Position numbers and translations under genes: made by a program
Shown here: positions 36,498-46,400 of the stretch, piece by piece
How the letters are laid out: each line of letters opens with the position of its first letter
Position numbering within the stretch: the first letter of the stretch is position 1
The notes under the pieces: generated by a model
The model's database searches: none
Seen by the model: the letters and a program-made list of their open reading frames with translations, nothing else
What the model was told of the DNA's origin: nothing
Assembly (NCBI RefSeq): GCF_000160755.1
Contig: NZ_GG668576.1
Span: forward strand, 175,884-239,883
DNA from: Proteus mirabilis ATCC 29906
GTDB taxonomy: Bacteria > Pseudomonadota > Gammaproteobacteria > Enterobacterales > Enterobacteriaceae
Direction of reading: 5' to 3'
DNA: 64,000 nt

Positions 36498-37082
36498 CTA
36501 CAGTACTCTGTTTTCTACACCCGCAAATTCATTATCATTTTCAACAATCTGATCTTTTGCTTCCACAATGAACGTAATACGAGAAGATATATACCCTGGC
36601 TTTGCGCGAAGATTATCTTTTTTGACATAATTTATAAAGAAATTAAAATAAGCAGTACCACTTTCATCAATAGTTTTAGTGAATGTATTTTTCTGATTTA
36701 AATCAATAGGATTATTTTCATCATCAATTAATTGGAATGTCACATTATCACTTGCTTCAGAGCCTGTTACATCGTTGATAAGGTAACCATTATTAAAATC
36801 AATATTTGTATTATCAATACGTAAAGTTATTTTAGTATTCTTTTCTGAACAAAGACTAAAAACTATAGCAATTCTTTTAGAATATCTGTCATTAGCTAAG
36901 GTTCCTGCATAATTGCTAGGGAAAGAATCAGGACGTATACTTCTAACTTTAGTGCTATTAGGTATGTCAAAGCTACAACTTATTGGCGCTGGTAAACTAC
37001 CTCTTCTATTATCAGATAAAGCAATAAAAGGGAAGTATAGTAATAGTAGAGGAATTAAAAATGTTATATTTATTGATTTCAT
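36498..37082 (-). CDS. Minor fimbrial protein or adhesin-like subunit
   Basis: A 194-residue exported protein (signal peptide about residues 1-22, ending ALS) and the last gene of the fimbrial operon, 41 bases past the usher. Two cysteines (SCSFDIP and SLCSEKN) could form a pilin-type disulfide. The beta-strand-rich sequence and its position suggest a minor or tip subunit. The C-terminus (ENDNEFAGVENRVL) extends beyond the usual pilin end. I cannot assign a receptor. Confidence 0.65.
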   Translation of the reverse strand: MKSINITFLIPLLLLYFPFIALSDNRRGSLPAPISCSFDIPNSTKVRSIRPDSFPSNYAGTLANDRYSKRIAIVFSLCSEKNTKITLRIDNTNIDFNNGYLINDVTGSEASDNVTFQLIDDENNPIDLNQKNTFTKTIDESGTAYFNFFINYVKKDNLRAKPGYISSRITFIVEAKDQIVENDNEFAGVENRVL

Positions 37083-37123
37083 AGAAACACCTTACATAAA
37101 TATTCAAGAATAAAAATTATTCA

Positions 37124-39538
37124 TTATTGGCAATAAATTTGTTTCTTAATAATTGAATTATTTTTACTTTCATTTTTTACGTTATAATGGAAGAAACATT
37201 GTTGCTCCTCTGTATCTCCCCATTTTACTTGTACCGTTCCGCTTTCTTTTATTCCGGAGAGGAATATTCTATTGTGGTCATAGACAGAATCACTAGAAAT
37301 GAGATTATTATTATCATCAAATGCCATTACATTGGCAGCAAAAGGAATTGGTGTATTTGAGGTAAATAAAACATTATAGCCCCTATTTATAGGGAAATTG
37401 ATTTTTGCTACCGCACCTAAAGTAGGTACGATGATTTTACTTTGAGTTTTAGTATTACTAAACTCAGGTAACGAATTTATGTTTAGTCCAATAGTATTTT
37501 TACGATATGGCATGATGTGCGGTAATATTAAATTACCGTTATTGTCTGTAATGGCTTGTGAAGAACGATTAGTTTTAATTCCGGCAATGCCATTCGTATT
37601 TACAATAGCAAAAGTATTACCTAAGTCAGGTGCCAAAGTTACTCCACTTTGATGTAACACTATTGCACCATTAATCCCTAATCTTAAATTGGTTTTATTA
37701 TTAGACGATTTAGTTGTATTAATAGAATAAGATTGATATCTCCCCTTATACTGAGTATTTACTGAAGTATGATAGCCAGCATTTGGGTGGCTAAAATCCC
37801 GTCGGTAATTAATAGAATAGCCTAAGCGATAGTGTTCTAATAAACTTCCACCTATAGTCGTACTATTTATATAACCTTTATTGTTTGGATGATAATCAAA
37901 TTGATTGCTTACCCAATGATAGGATTGAGAGCTATTTGTTAGTGGAATATTAAAATTTAAAGAAAAATGATTGTCATTATAATATTTTTCATTTTTATAT
38001 TGATATTTTATACTATAATTCATTTTTTTTATAGAAGATGATAGAGAAGTATTGATTGTAAAGTCATTTTTTCTTTTGGCATAAGAATTTTGATGATAAC
38101 CAATAGAAAATGTCCCGAAAGATTTAATCGGTTGAAAGAGAGAAATTGTATAGCTATTTTTTATGTTGTCTGTTTGACTTTTTCTAATGCTAACACTATC
38201 AGATTTTATTGATTGATAATGGCTAGAAGATATATTTAAAGAAGTACCAATATTGCTCCATCGTTTATTATAGCGCAACTGGTATTTTAATAGATTATTG
38301 TGTTCAAAATAACTAATATCACTGGCTACTCCCCCCCAGCGTCCTAAATCTAATGATAATCCTGAAAAGAAAGTATTGCTATTCAGCTTCTTTCTAATTG
38401 CACCATAAGCGGTTATTTTTTGATTAATACCATAGGAGAACTCACCCAGTAAAAAAATAGGGTTATTATTTTGATTATTAAACTGGTTATATCTATCATA
38501 AGAATATCCAGAAATAAAATTATATTGATAACGACCTTTTTTTAATTGGTTTGGCATTGTAGTAAAGTAATGAGTACTTTTTCTTATACGTCCATCTGCT
38601 TCTTTTATTTCTAATACCAATTCATTGCTACCTATAACAGGTAGATCGTTTAAAATAAAAGGCCCAGGAGGAACAATAGTTTCATAAATGGTTCTTCCTT
38701 GTTGTTTCACTTTAATTTCAGCATGAGATTCTGCAATCTCTTCTATGATAGGACTATTCATATAGAGATCATTACCAGAGAGCAAATTACTAGATATAAG
38801 TTGAAATCCAATTAATTTATCTGTTGATAACATTCTACTGGTTGGTCGAAATTCCCCCACATTAAGCGTTGCCAACAGCGTATTTAATTGATGATAAGCA
38901 TATAATGAGTATAGCTTAAATTGCTGTTGCTTATCCGTATGATGATAATAACTTTTACTACGTACTCGCCAAGCACCTAAGTTAGCACCTGAGTTAAAAC
39001 TGATTTTGTGTTCTATCTTATTTTGATTGTTATATTTGCCAAAATAAGAATATGAGCTAAACAAAGCAGGGACACCATCATCCCATAAAACTTGGCTAGC
39101 AAGCATATTTTTTTTATTATCTAAGGCTTTTTGTGGAATAGTTAAATATAATGATTGCGAGGAGAAATTATATTTAAAATCAATATTGTAATCGCTTAAT
39201 AACAAATCAGAACTTAAATCAATAGGAATATTATAAAAAGATGGATCAATATTTAAACGAATTAAATCATTAACATTAATCCTTGGTGTTAATATACCGT
39301 CTTTATTTTCATAATATAAAATAATGGTTTCTTTTTTATTTTCGTTGATATAAATATTTGTTGAGTAATAACCATCAGGATGTTCATTATTTAATAACTT
39401 GCCGATGGTTTTATTATCAATATTTGACAATACACTTTTATATAGAGAATGAATATTATTGTTAGCAATAGAAAAGAAAGGGTATGCATTTAATATCAAT
39501 AGCAAAGATGTTTTTAGTCTAAAACTTATCTTACTCAT
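37124..39538 (-). CDS. Fimbrial outer membrane usher protein (operon 1)
   Basis: A FimD/PapC-family usher of 804 residues that assembles and secretes pilin subunits across the outer membrane. The signal peptide ends near FFSIA (about residue 26). N-terminal pilin-binding, beta-barrel and plug domains follow (NDLPVIGSNELVLEIKEADG is the conserved usher block near residue 325), then the C-terminal domains with the cysteine pair EQQC and IYC. The ATG at 39538 is chosen because it overlaps the chaperone stop by eight bases. The gene is very AT-rich, like many acquired fimbrial genes. Confidence 0.88.
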   Translation of the reverse strand: MSKISFRLKTSLLLILNAYPFFSIANNNIHSLYKSVLSNIDNKTIGKLLNNEHPDGYYSTNIYINENKKETIILYYENKDGILTPRINVNDLIRLNIDPSFYNIPIDLSSDLLLSDYNIDFKYNFSSQSLYLTIPQKALDNKKNMLASQVLWDDGVPALFSSYSYFGKYNNQNKIEHKISFNSGANLGAWRVRSKSYYHHTDKQQQFKLYSLYAYHQLNTLLATLNVGEFRPTSRMLSTDKLIGFQLISSNLLSGNDLYMNSPIIEEIAESHAEIKVKQQGRTIYETIVPPGPFILNDLPVIGSNELVLEIKEADGRIRKSTHYFTTMPNQLKKGRYQYNFISGYSYDRYNQFNNQNNNPIFLLGEFSYGINQKITAYGAIRKKLNSNTFFSGLSLDLGRWGGVASDISYFEHNNLLKYQLRYNKRWSNIGTSLNISSSHYQSIKSDSVSIRKSQTDNIKNSYTISLFQPIKSFGTFSIGYHQNSYAKRKNDFTINTSLSSSIKKMNYSIKYQYKNEKYYNDNHFSLNFNIPLTNSSQSYHWVSNQFDYHPNNKGYINSTTIGGSLLEHYRLGYSINYRRDFSHPNAGYHTSVNTQYKGRYQSYSINTTKSSNNKTNLRLGINGAIVLHQSGVTLAPDLGNTFAIVNTNGIAGIKTNRSSQAITDNNGNLILPHIMPYRKNTIGLNINSLPEFSNTKTQSKIIVPTLGAVAKINFPINRGYNVLFTSNTPIPFAANVMAFDDNNNLISSDSVYDHNRIFLSGIKESGTVQVKWGDTEEQQCFFHYNVKNESKNNSIIKKQIYCQ

Positions 39539-40232
39539 AAATAAGTTCCTTTGGGGTTGCAATGATAGTCTGCTCATACTCATCGACTCTCTTCCAATGT
39601 ACTTTTTTATCTTTAATATTTTTAGTTATTTTTTTATTTTTTATACTGTAATTTTTAAATGGCGATAGGGTTATTCGCTCATTTAATATATCAATGTTAT
39701 CTACCTTTGCTTCTGCTATGGTAATAAAATAAGGAGTGGGGTTGTTTATTTTAATAAAATTTTCATCATTAATAAAGAAATTAATATCTTTATTATCACT
39801 TTTGTTAATAATATCGCTAGGTGTATAGAAAAGATTATATATTGAGTTTAAAGAGATAAGAAGCAAGTTTTTATCAGCCATCTCATCATCTATAACTGGA
39901 ACTAATTTTATATTTACTCTATATACAGATTCTTGGTTGATTTCTTTTATATCATCCGTTTTGATAATTTTTAATGTAAAATTTTCATTGGGTGCTAATC
40001 TTATTAAACTAGGAGAAATGATAAATGGTGCCTCACTATTATCTTCTTTGTTATAGTGTGATACCCAACTTTGAATAATATAGGTTTTTTGTTCGCTTTT
40101 ATTTCTTATGTCAAATAGAATTTCCTTATCTTGTTCTTTATAAAAAAATCTATCCTTATTAATTTGAATAGAAGCATAACATGAGAATGTAAAGACAAAT
40201 GATATTATATAAACAATATATTTTTTAATCAT
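39531..40232 (-). CDS. Periplasmic fimbrial chaperone (operon 1)
   Basis: A 233-residue PapD/FimC-family chaperone with a signal peptide ending near SCYA (residue 20). It donates a beta-strand to pilin subunits and delivers them to the usher. The sequence KTYIIQSWVSHYN and FIISPSLIRLAPNE match the conserved strands that bind subunits. It ends inside the start of the usher gene. Just upstream is an attenuator hairpin, and its start-codon region is one edge of the tandem duplication. Confidence 0.88.
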   Translation of the reverse strand: MIKKYIVYIISFVFTFSCYASIQINKDRFFYKEQDKEILFDIRNKSEQKTYIIQSWVSHYNKEDNSEAPFIISPSLIRLAPNENFTLKIIKTDDIKEINQESVYRVNIKLVPVIDDEMADKNLLLISLNSIYNLFYTPSDIINKSDNKDINFFINDENFIKINNPTPYFITIAEAKVDNIDILNERITLSPFKNYSIKNKKITKNIKDKKVHWKRVDEYEQTIIATPKELIYE

Positions 40233-40286
40233 ATGTTTTTTAATTAACCATTAGTTAAGTTATTTATTATATTAATCCATAAATAA

Positions 40287-40312
40287 AAAGCCGGTATTTC
40301 CCCGGCTTTATA
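40287..40312 (-). terminator. Attenuator between major subunit 1 and chaperone
   Basis: AAAGCCGG pairs with CCGGCTTT and on the minus strand is followed by TTATTTATGG. It lies between the pilin and the chaperone genes, where a partial terminator would keep pilin mRNA in excess. Confidence 0.75.
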
Positions 40313-40357
40313 TTGGGTTAAAAATTAAAGCAGAATTATATTTAATTTTGGCCTTTT

Positions 40358-40903
40358 TTATTGGATATCATCAGTGACGTAAGCATCAAGAGATAAGGCT
40401 GCATTGAAAGCACCTGCGGTAACAGCATCATCAATCGATTCTGGTCTATCATATTTTAATAAAAATTCTAAGCTACCACGTTCACCGGCAACCTCCGAAG
40501 AAAATGTACGTTCTGAATTCTCACCATTAAGTGGAACAAGTTCACCTGTAGAACGCAATAATGCTACTCGAGCATTGGTATCATTTTCTGTCGAACCAGT
40601 ATTCATTAAATGAGTAGCGTGTTGTCGTGCAACAACTACTTTGACTTTTCTATCTCTTGCTTGATTAGTACAGCCAGAAAAATCCACACTAAATCGTTTT
40701 TCAGGAGTAAGTAGTAAAGAATCAACGTAAGCATTATCCAATTGAATTGGAGCAATATCTTGAACGACACAAGTTAGTTTCTCGTCAATTACTCTGCCTT
40801 GGATATCTATATTATAACCACCAAGGAAAATCTGTTGTGCAATAGCTTGTGTTGATAAAGAAAGTGTAGATAGAATTAATAGTGAAAATAATGATTTTTT
40901 CAT
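40358..40903 (-). CDS. Major fimbrial subunit, copy 1
   Basis: A 181-residue pilin with signal peptide MKKSLFSLLILSTLSLSTQA. The disulfide cysteines are visible in KLTCVV and SGCTNQ. It is the gene nearest the chaperone, usher and minor subunit, so it is likely the main subunit of operon 1. The start at 40903 is chosen because GGA lies eight bases upstream; an ATG four codons earlier has none. A second copy, roughly 85 percent identical in protein, lies upstream at 41789. Differences concentrate after the signal peptide, in the middle and C-terminal half. Confidence 0.85.
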   Translation of the reverse strand: MKKSLFSLLILSTLSLSTQAIAQQIFLGGYNIDIQGRVIDEKLTCVVQDIAPIQLDNAYVDSLLLTPEKRFSVDFSGCTNQARDRKVKVVVARQHATHLMNTGSTENDTNARVALLRSTGELVPLNGENSERTFSSEVAGERGSLEFLLKYDRPESIDDAVTAGAFNAALSLDAYVTDDIQ

Positions 40904-41118
40904 TTTAAAGTCCATTTAAGTATTAATTGTAGTTACAAATTTGCTCATAATTAAGAGCGAGATAATAATATTTTTTTACGTGAAATTTGACAAGTTATAT
41001 ATAATTATGATTAGTATTATTTTGTTAAATGATTAGCGAAATATGTTTTTTTTGGGTTGGTTTGTTAGATTTAAATTTTAAATTATAGGTAAAAGATGAA
41101 GGATTTATCTATTGAAGG

Positions 41119-41135
41119 TTTTTTTTAAAAAAAAA
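41119..41135. repeat. T8A9 homopolymer pair upstream of pilin copy 1
   Basis: Eight T followed by nine A, about 220 bases upstream of pilin 1. The same tract occurs upstream of pilin 2, so it is part of the duplicated unit. Such tracts can vary in length by slipped-strand mispairing. Confidence 0.5.
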
Positions 41136-41173
41136 CAGAGGTTTTATTTGTGTAATTATATTTATAAATAAAT

Positions 41174-41197
41174 AGCACCTTGATTAAAGGTGCCATT
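41174..41197 (-). terminator. Terminator after truncated azoR
   Basis: GGCACCTTT and AAGGTGC form a stem around a four-base loop, followed on the minus strand by ATTTATTT. It insulates the azoR remnant from pilin gene 1. Confidence 0.7.
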
Positions 41198-41207
41198 AGG
41201 TATATTT

Positions 41208-41652
41208 TTATTTTATCATTATTTCTTTATTAATAATTAAATTTATTTCTTTTTGTGCTTGAACATGTGACTGTTGTGCATATTCTTCGCCTAGCGCAGT
41301 ATCCTCGGTGAGAATAAACTGTACATTATTAATACCAATAAATGATAAAAATTGTGTTAGATATGGAATAATTAAATCAGAGGGTTGTCCTTTATGGATC
41401 CCACCACGACTCGTTAATACAATAACTTGCTTATCTTCAAGTAATCCGACTGACCCTGTTTCAGTATATTTAAAAGTTTCGCCTGCACGCGCAATAAAAT
41501 CAATAGAATGTTTTAACTGAGAGAAGATGGAGAAATTATATATAGCCGTATCTTTGCCAAAAGCAAATAATATGGCTTGATCTAAAACGGGAATGGGATC
41601 TTTTGCCAGATCACGTAGGGTAATGAGGTCATTTTGATGGTGTTTTTGCCAA
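41208..41652 (-). pseudogene. azoR: Truncated azoR copy between the pilin genes
   Basis: This is the 3' part of azoR (ending INLIINKEIMIK), copied with the tandem duplication. The first codons are missing: the frame begins abruptly at 41652 (WQKHHQND in the intact gene) and fuses to sequence from the chaperone start region. Inside it, 93 bases (31 codons) present in the intact gene are deleted, in frame. The intact gene has ACATAG at both ends of that segment, which suggests deletion by recombination or slippage between the repeats. No in-frame start codon with a ribosome binding site is seen, so it is probably not translated. Confidence 0.8.
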
Positions 41653-41715
41653 ATTTTAATCTTATGTTTTTTAATTAATCATTAGTTAAGTTATTTATTG
41701 TATTAACCTATAAAT

Positions 41716-41742
41716 AAAAAGCCGGTATTTCCCCGACTTTTT
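41716..41742 (-). terminator. Attenuator-like hairpin after pilin copy 2
   Basis: AAAAAGCCGG pairs with CCGACTTTTT with one mismatch. It is the duplicate of the attenuator after copy 1. Confidence 0.65.
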
Positions 41743-41788
41743 ATTGGGTTGAAAATTAAAGCAGAATTATATTTAGTTTTGGCTGTTT

Positions 41789-42331
41789 TTATTGGATATT
41801 ATCAGTGATGTAAGCATCAAGAGATAAGGTAGCCTTGAAAGCACCTGCGGTAACAGCATCAATCGATTCAGGTCTATCATATTTTAATGAAAATACTAAT
41901 CTACCACTATCACCGGCAACATCCGAATAAAATGTACGTTGTTCTCGCTCACCATTAAGTGGAACAAGTTCACCTGTAGAACCCAATAATGCTACTCGAG
42001 CATTGGTATCATTTGCTGTCGAACTAGTATTCATTAAATGAGTAGTGTTTTGTCGTGCAACAACTATTTTGACTTTTCTTGCTCTTTCTTGATTAGTACA
42101 GCCAGAAAAATCCACATTAAATTGTTTTTCAGGAGTAAGCAGTAAAGAATCAACGTAAGCATCATCCAATTGAATTGGAGCAACATCTTGAACGACACAA
42201 GTTAGTTTCTCGTCAATTACTCTGCCTTGGATATCTATATTATAACCACCAAGGTGAATCTGTTGTGCAATAGCTTGTGTTGATAAAGCAAGTGTAGATA
42301 GAATTAATAGTGAAAATAATGATTTTTTCAT
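41789..42331 (-). CDS. Major fimbrial subunit, copy 2
   Basis: A 180-residue pilin with the same signal peptide as copy 1 (one change, STLALSTQA) and the same disulfide cysteines. It has about 28 amino-acid differences from copy 1, mostly in exposed-looking stretches such as RQNTTHLMNTSSTAND and REQRTFYSDVAGDSG. Both reading frames are intact and both have the upstream GGACTTTAAAATG start region, so both are probably expressed. It may be an alternative subunit or a sequence reservoir for gene conversion. The start at 42331 follows the same reasoning as copy 1. Confidence 0.83.
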   Translation of the reverse strand: MKKSLFSLLILSTLALSTQAIAQQIHLGGYNIDIQGRVIDEKLTCVVQDVAPIQLDDAYVDSLLLTPEKQFNVDFSGCTNQERARKVKIVVARQNTTHLMNTSSTANDTNARVALLGSTGELVPLNGEREQRTFYSDVAGDSGRLVFSLKYDRPESIDAVTAGAFKATLSLDAYITDNIQ

Positions 42332-42543
42332 TTTAAAGTCCATTTAAGTATTAATTGTAGTTACAAATTTGCTCATAATTAAGAGCGAGATAATGATATT
42401 TATTTACGTGAAGCTTGACAACTTATATGTAATTACAATAAATATTTATTTATTAAATAATTAGGAGTAGATACTTTATATGGTGGGTAAGCTAGATTTA
42501 AATATCAAAGTATGGGTAAATAGTGAAGTATTTATCTGTTGAG

Positions 42544-42560
42544 TTTTTTTTAAAAAAAAA
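42544..42560. repeat. T8A9 homopolymer pair upstream of pilin copy 2
   Basis: The same eight T plus nine A tract as upstream of copy 1, located about 215 bases before the pilin 2 start. Confidence 0.5.
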
Positions 42561-42596
42561 CAGAGGTTTTTTTTGTGTAATTATATTTATAAATAA

Positions 42597-42621
42597 ATAG
42601 CACCTTAGTTAAAGGTGCCAT
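42597..42621 (-). terminator. Terminator after azoR
   Basis: GGCACCTTT and AAGGTGC form a hairpin just past the azoR stop, followed by ATTTATTT on the minus strand. Confidence 0.75.
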
Positions 42622-42632
42622 TAGATATATTT

Positions 42633-43253
42633 TTATTTTATCATTATTTCTTTATTAATTATTAAATCTATTTCTTTTTGTGCTTGAGCATGTGACTGCT
42701 GGGCATATTCTTCGCCTAGCGCAGTACCCTCGGTGAGAATAAACTGTACATTATTAATACCAATAAATGATAAAAATTGTGTTAGATATGGAATAATTAA
42801 ATCAGAGGGTTGTCCTTTATGGATCCCACCACGACTCGTTAATACAATAACTTGCTTATCTTCAAGTAATCCGACTGACCCTGTTTCAGTATATTTAAAA
42901 GTTTCGCCTGCACGCGCAATAAAATCGATATAGTGTTTTAATTGAGAAGGGATGGAGAAATTATACATAGGCGCCGTGATCACAATAATATCATGTGCTT
43001 TTAATTCATTAATTAATGTATCAGAGAGTGCTCTAGCGGCTTTTTGTTGTTCCGATAACATAGCCGTATCTTTGCCAAAAGCAAATAATGTGGCTTGATC
43101 TAAAACAGGAATGGGATCTTTTGCCAGATCACGTAGGGTAATGAGATCATTTTGATGATGCTTTTGCCAATTTTCTATTAGATAGTCAGCCATTTTATTG
43201 CTGTGCGAGTAATTTTCTAAAATACTGGATTTTAGTACAAGAAGCTTGTTCAT
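42633..43253 (-). CDS. azoR: FMN-dependent NADH-azoreductase AzoR
   Basis: AzoR is a flavodoxin-like oxidoreductase that reduces quinones and azo compounds with NADH. The 206-residue protein starts MNKLLVLKSSILENYSHSNK, with the FMN-binding region SSILENYSHSNK and the conserved APMYNFSIPSQLKHYIDFIARAG part near residue 95 and LTSRGGIH near 145. The ATG at 43253 is chosen from GAGAG upstream and family length (E. coli AzoR has 201 residues). It is divergent from hrpA, as in E. coli. A truncated copy lies at 41208. Confidence 0.9.
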   Translation of the reverse strand: MNKLLVLKSSILENYSHSNKMADYLIENWQKHHQNDLITLRDLAKDPIPVLDQATLFAFGKDTAMLSEQQKAARALSDTLINELKAHDIIVITAPMYNFSIPSQLKHYIDFIARAGETFKYTETGSVGLLEDKQVIVLTSRGGIHKGQPSDLIIPYLTQFLSFIGINNVQFILTEGTALGEEYAQQSHAQAQKEIDLIINKEIMIK

Positions 43254-43474
43254 TTTATTCTCTCGGTAAATATCTGTTATGTTTATATAGACCAAATTTT
43301 ATCTTATCTGAAAAATTTCACACCATAATCGTTTGAATATGCTATTCAAATTTATTGATTATATATATTCATAGAATAAGAAAATTCATCAACCCTTTAT
43401 GTGCAAATTGGCGGTTGTGATATCATGGCAACAATATTATTTGGTTAAATAAACCTCAAAAAGGATAACAAAAG

Positions 43475-46400
43475 GTGGCACTATCATCTGCGATGCTCTA
43501 CAAAGAGATAGAGCAACTCTCGTTGCGGGATCAGCAACGATTGAGAAAACGCTTACGTGGCGTTGATAAAATAAGTAAAGAAACGTCGAAACACGCGGTA
43601 TTAAGCGAGATTGAGCAGGATATTATTGTCGCAAAACAGCGTATATTAAATCGACAAATTCACTGTCCTAAAATTGTTTATCCAGAAAACTTGCCTGTTA
43701 GCCAGAAAAAAGAGGCTATCTACAATGCAATCAAAGATAACCAAGTGGTTATTATTGCAGGGGAAACGGGATCGGGTAAAACAACTCAGATCCCGAAAAT
43801 TTGTCTCGAATTAGGGCGAGGCGTAAAAGGTTATATTGGGCATACGCAGCCTCGACGTTTAGCTGCACGCTCTGTCGCAGAGCGAATTGCTCATGAATTA
43901 AACACAACATTAGGTGAGTCTGTCGGTTATAAAGTTCGTTTTAGTGATCATGTTGGTGATAACACGCTAGTTAAGTTAATGACTGACGGGATTTTATTAG
44001 CTGAACTACTACAAGATAAGCTGTTATTACAATATGATACTATTATTATCGATGAAGCCCATGAACGTAGCTTAAATATTGACTTTATTCTTGGTTATTT
44101 AAAGCAGCTTTTGCCCAAACGCCCAGATTTAAAAGTGATTATTACTTCTGCCACTATCGATCCTGAGCGTTTTTCTAAGCATTTTAATCAAGCTCCTATT
44201 ATTGAGGTATCTGGCCGAACTTATCCGGTTGAAGTGCGTTATCGTCCTATTGGTGGTGACGCTTTGGATAGTGATAAGGATATGACTGAGGGCATTATTG
44301 ATGCAATTGACGAGTTAAGTCGAGAAAGTGCGGGTGATATTCTTATTTTTATGAGCGGTGAGCGCGAGATAAGGGATACCGCAGAGGCATTAAATAAATT
44401 ACAACTACGTCATACCGAAGTTTTACCCCTATTTGCTCGTCTTTCTAATAGTGAACAAAACCGGATATTTCAGCCTCATACCGGAAGACGCATCATATTA
44501 GCAACCAATGTTGCCGAAACTTCTCTTACGGTACCGGGCATTAAATATGTGATTGATACGGGTTATGCACGTATTAGTCGATATAGTTATCGAACCAAAG
44601 TTCAGCGCTTACCCATAGAGCCTATCTCTCAAGCTTCTGCGGATCAGAGAAAAGGGCGTTGCGGTCGTGTTTCTGATGGTATTTGTATTCGTCTTTATTC
44701 TGAAGATGATTTTATTTCCCGTGCGCAATTTACCGATCCTGAAATACTAAGAACCAATCTTGCTTCGGTTATTTTACAAATGACCTCGATAGGATTAGGG
44801 GATATTAGCGGATTTCCTTTTGTACAAGCGCCCGATAAACGCAATATACAAGATGGTGTACGCTTATTAGAAGAGCTGGGTGCCTTACAAGAGGGTACTG
44901 ATAATAAAGGTGCTTATCGTTTGACGCCGATGGGGAAACAATTAGCTCAGCTTCCTATCGATCCAAGATTAGCGAGAATGGTTCTTGAAGCGCGCAAATA
45001 TGGTGCAGTTAGAGAATTAATGGTGATCACATCGGCGCTTTCTATTCAAGATCCTCGTGAAAGACCGATGGACAAGCAACAAGCATCAGATGAAAAACAT
45101 CGTCGTTTCCAAGATAAAGATTCAGATTTTCTTTCGTTACTCAATTTATGGGACTATTTAAAAACTCAGCAGAAAGAATTGAGTCACTCTCAGTTTCGAA
45201 AACACTGTCGCCAAGAGTTTTTAAACTTTATGCGAGTTAGGGAATGGCAAGATGTCTATACGCAACTACGCCAAGTTGTGAAGGAATTAGGTTTTCCAAT
45301 TAATAGCCAACCGGCCGATTTTAAAAGTATTCATGTGGCTTTATTAAGTGGGCTATTATCACATATCGGACAAAAAGATAGCGATAAGCAAGAGTTTACT
45401 GGCGCGAGAAATGCGCGTTTTGCTATTTATCCCGGCTCTGGGTTATTTAAAAAACCGCCCAAATGGACCATGGTGGCAGAATTAGTCGAAACATCACGGT
45501 TATGGGGGCGCATTGCTGCACGTATTGAAGCGGAATGGATTGAACCTATCGCGACCCACTTAGTTAAATATCACTATAGTGAGCCTCATTGGTCAAAAGC
45601 ACAGGGTGCGGTAATGGCTAATGAAAAAGTCACCTTATATGGTTTACCTATTGTGGCCTCACGATTAGTAAATTATGGCAAAATTGATCCACTATTATGT
45701 CGAGAGTTATTTATTCGCCATGCGTTGGTAGAAGGCGATTGGCAAACTCGACATGCTTTTTTCCGTGAAAATTTAAAATTACGTACCGAGGTTGAAGAGT
45801 TAGAGCATAAATCACGTCGTCGCGATATTTTGGTAGATGATGAAACGCTGTTTACATTCTACGATCAACGAATACCACAAGATGTTATCTCTACTCGCCA
45901 TTTTGATAAATGGTGGAAAATAGCGCAAAAGAATTTACCTGATTTGCTGAGCTTTGAAAAAAGCATGCTTATCAAAGAAGATGCTAAACGTGTTAGTGCA
46001 TTAGATTATCCAAATTATTGGCATCAAGCTAATTTAAAATTACGCTTAACTTATCAGTTTGAGCCAGGTACAGCAGCAGATGGCGTCACTGTCCATATTC
46101 CATTACCGATTTTAAATCAGGTTAAAGATGAAGGTTTTGATTGGCAAATTCCGGGTATTCGTCATGAATTAGTCGTTGCCTTAATAAAATCATTACCTAA
46201 ACCTATACGTCGTAATTTTGTTCCTGCGCCTAACTACGCTTCAGCTTTTTTAGAACGAGTGGTTACCCCTGAAGGTGAATTACTCGATAAATTAGAAAAA
46301 GAGCTACGTAGAATGACCGGCGTTACGGTCGAACGTGATAGTTGGCAACTTGAGCAAGTGGCCGATCACTTAAAAATGACTTTTCGAGTTGTTGGTGACA

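Larger units (their letters stand above)
40226..41652. repeat. Tandem duplication, copy A
   Basis: A block containing the end of the chaperone region, the attenuator, pilin gene 1 and a truncated azoR is repeated directly at 41657-43170. The internal offset is about 1425-1431 bases, rising to 1518 past a 93-base deletion in this copy. Sequence identity is high throughout, with the azoR part closest. Confidence 0.85.
41657..43170. repeat. Tandem duplication, copy B
   Basis: Second copy of the duplicated block: attenuator region, pilin gene 2 and the 3' three-quarters of intact azoR. The junction between copies reads from azoR into the chaperone start region with a short AATTTT microhomology, typical of a tandem duplication by microhomology or replication slippage. 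Confidence 0.85.

Noticed and set aside
41308-41520. Plus-strand frame inside the truncated azoR, repeated as 42733-42933
   Set aside because: Both frames are antisense to azoR and give the same peptide only because azoR is duplicated. They have no ribosome binding site or family resemblance.
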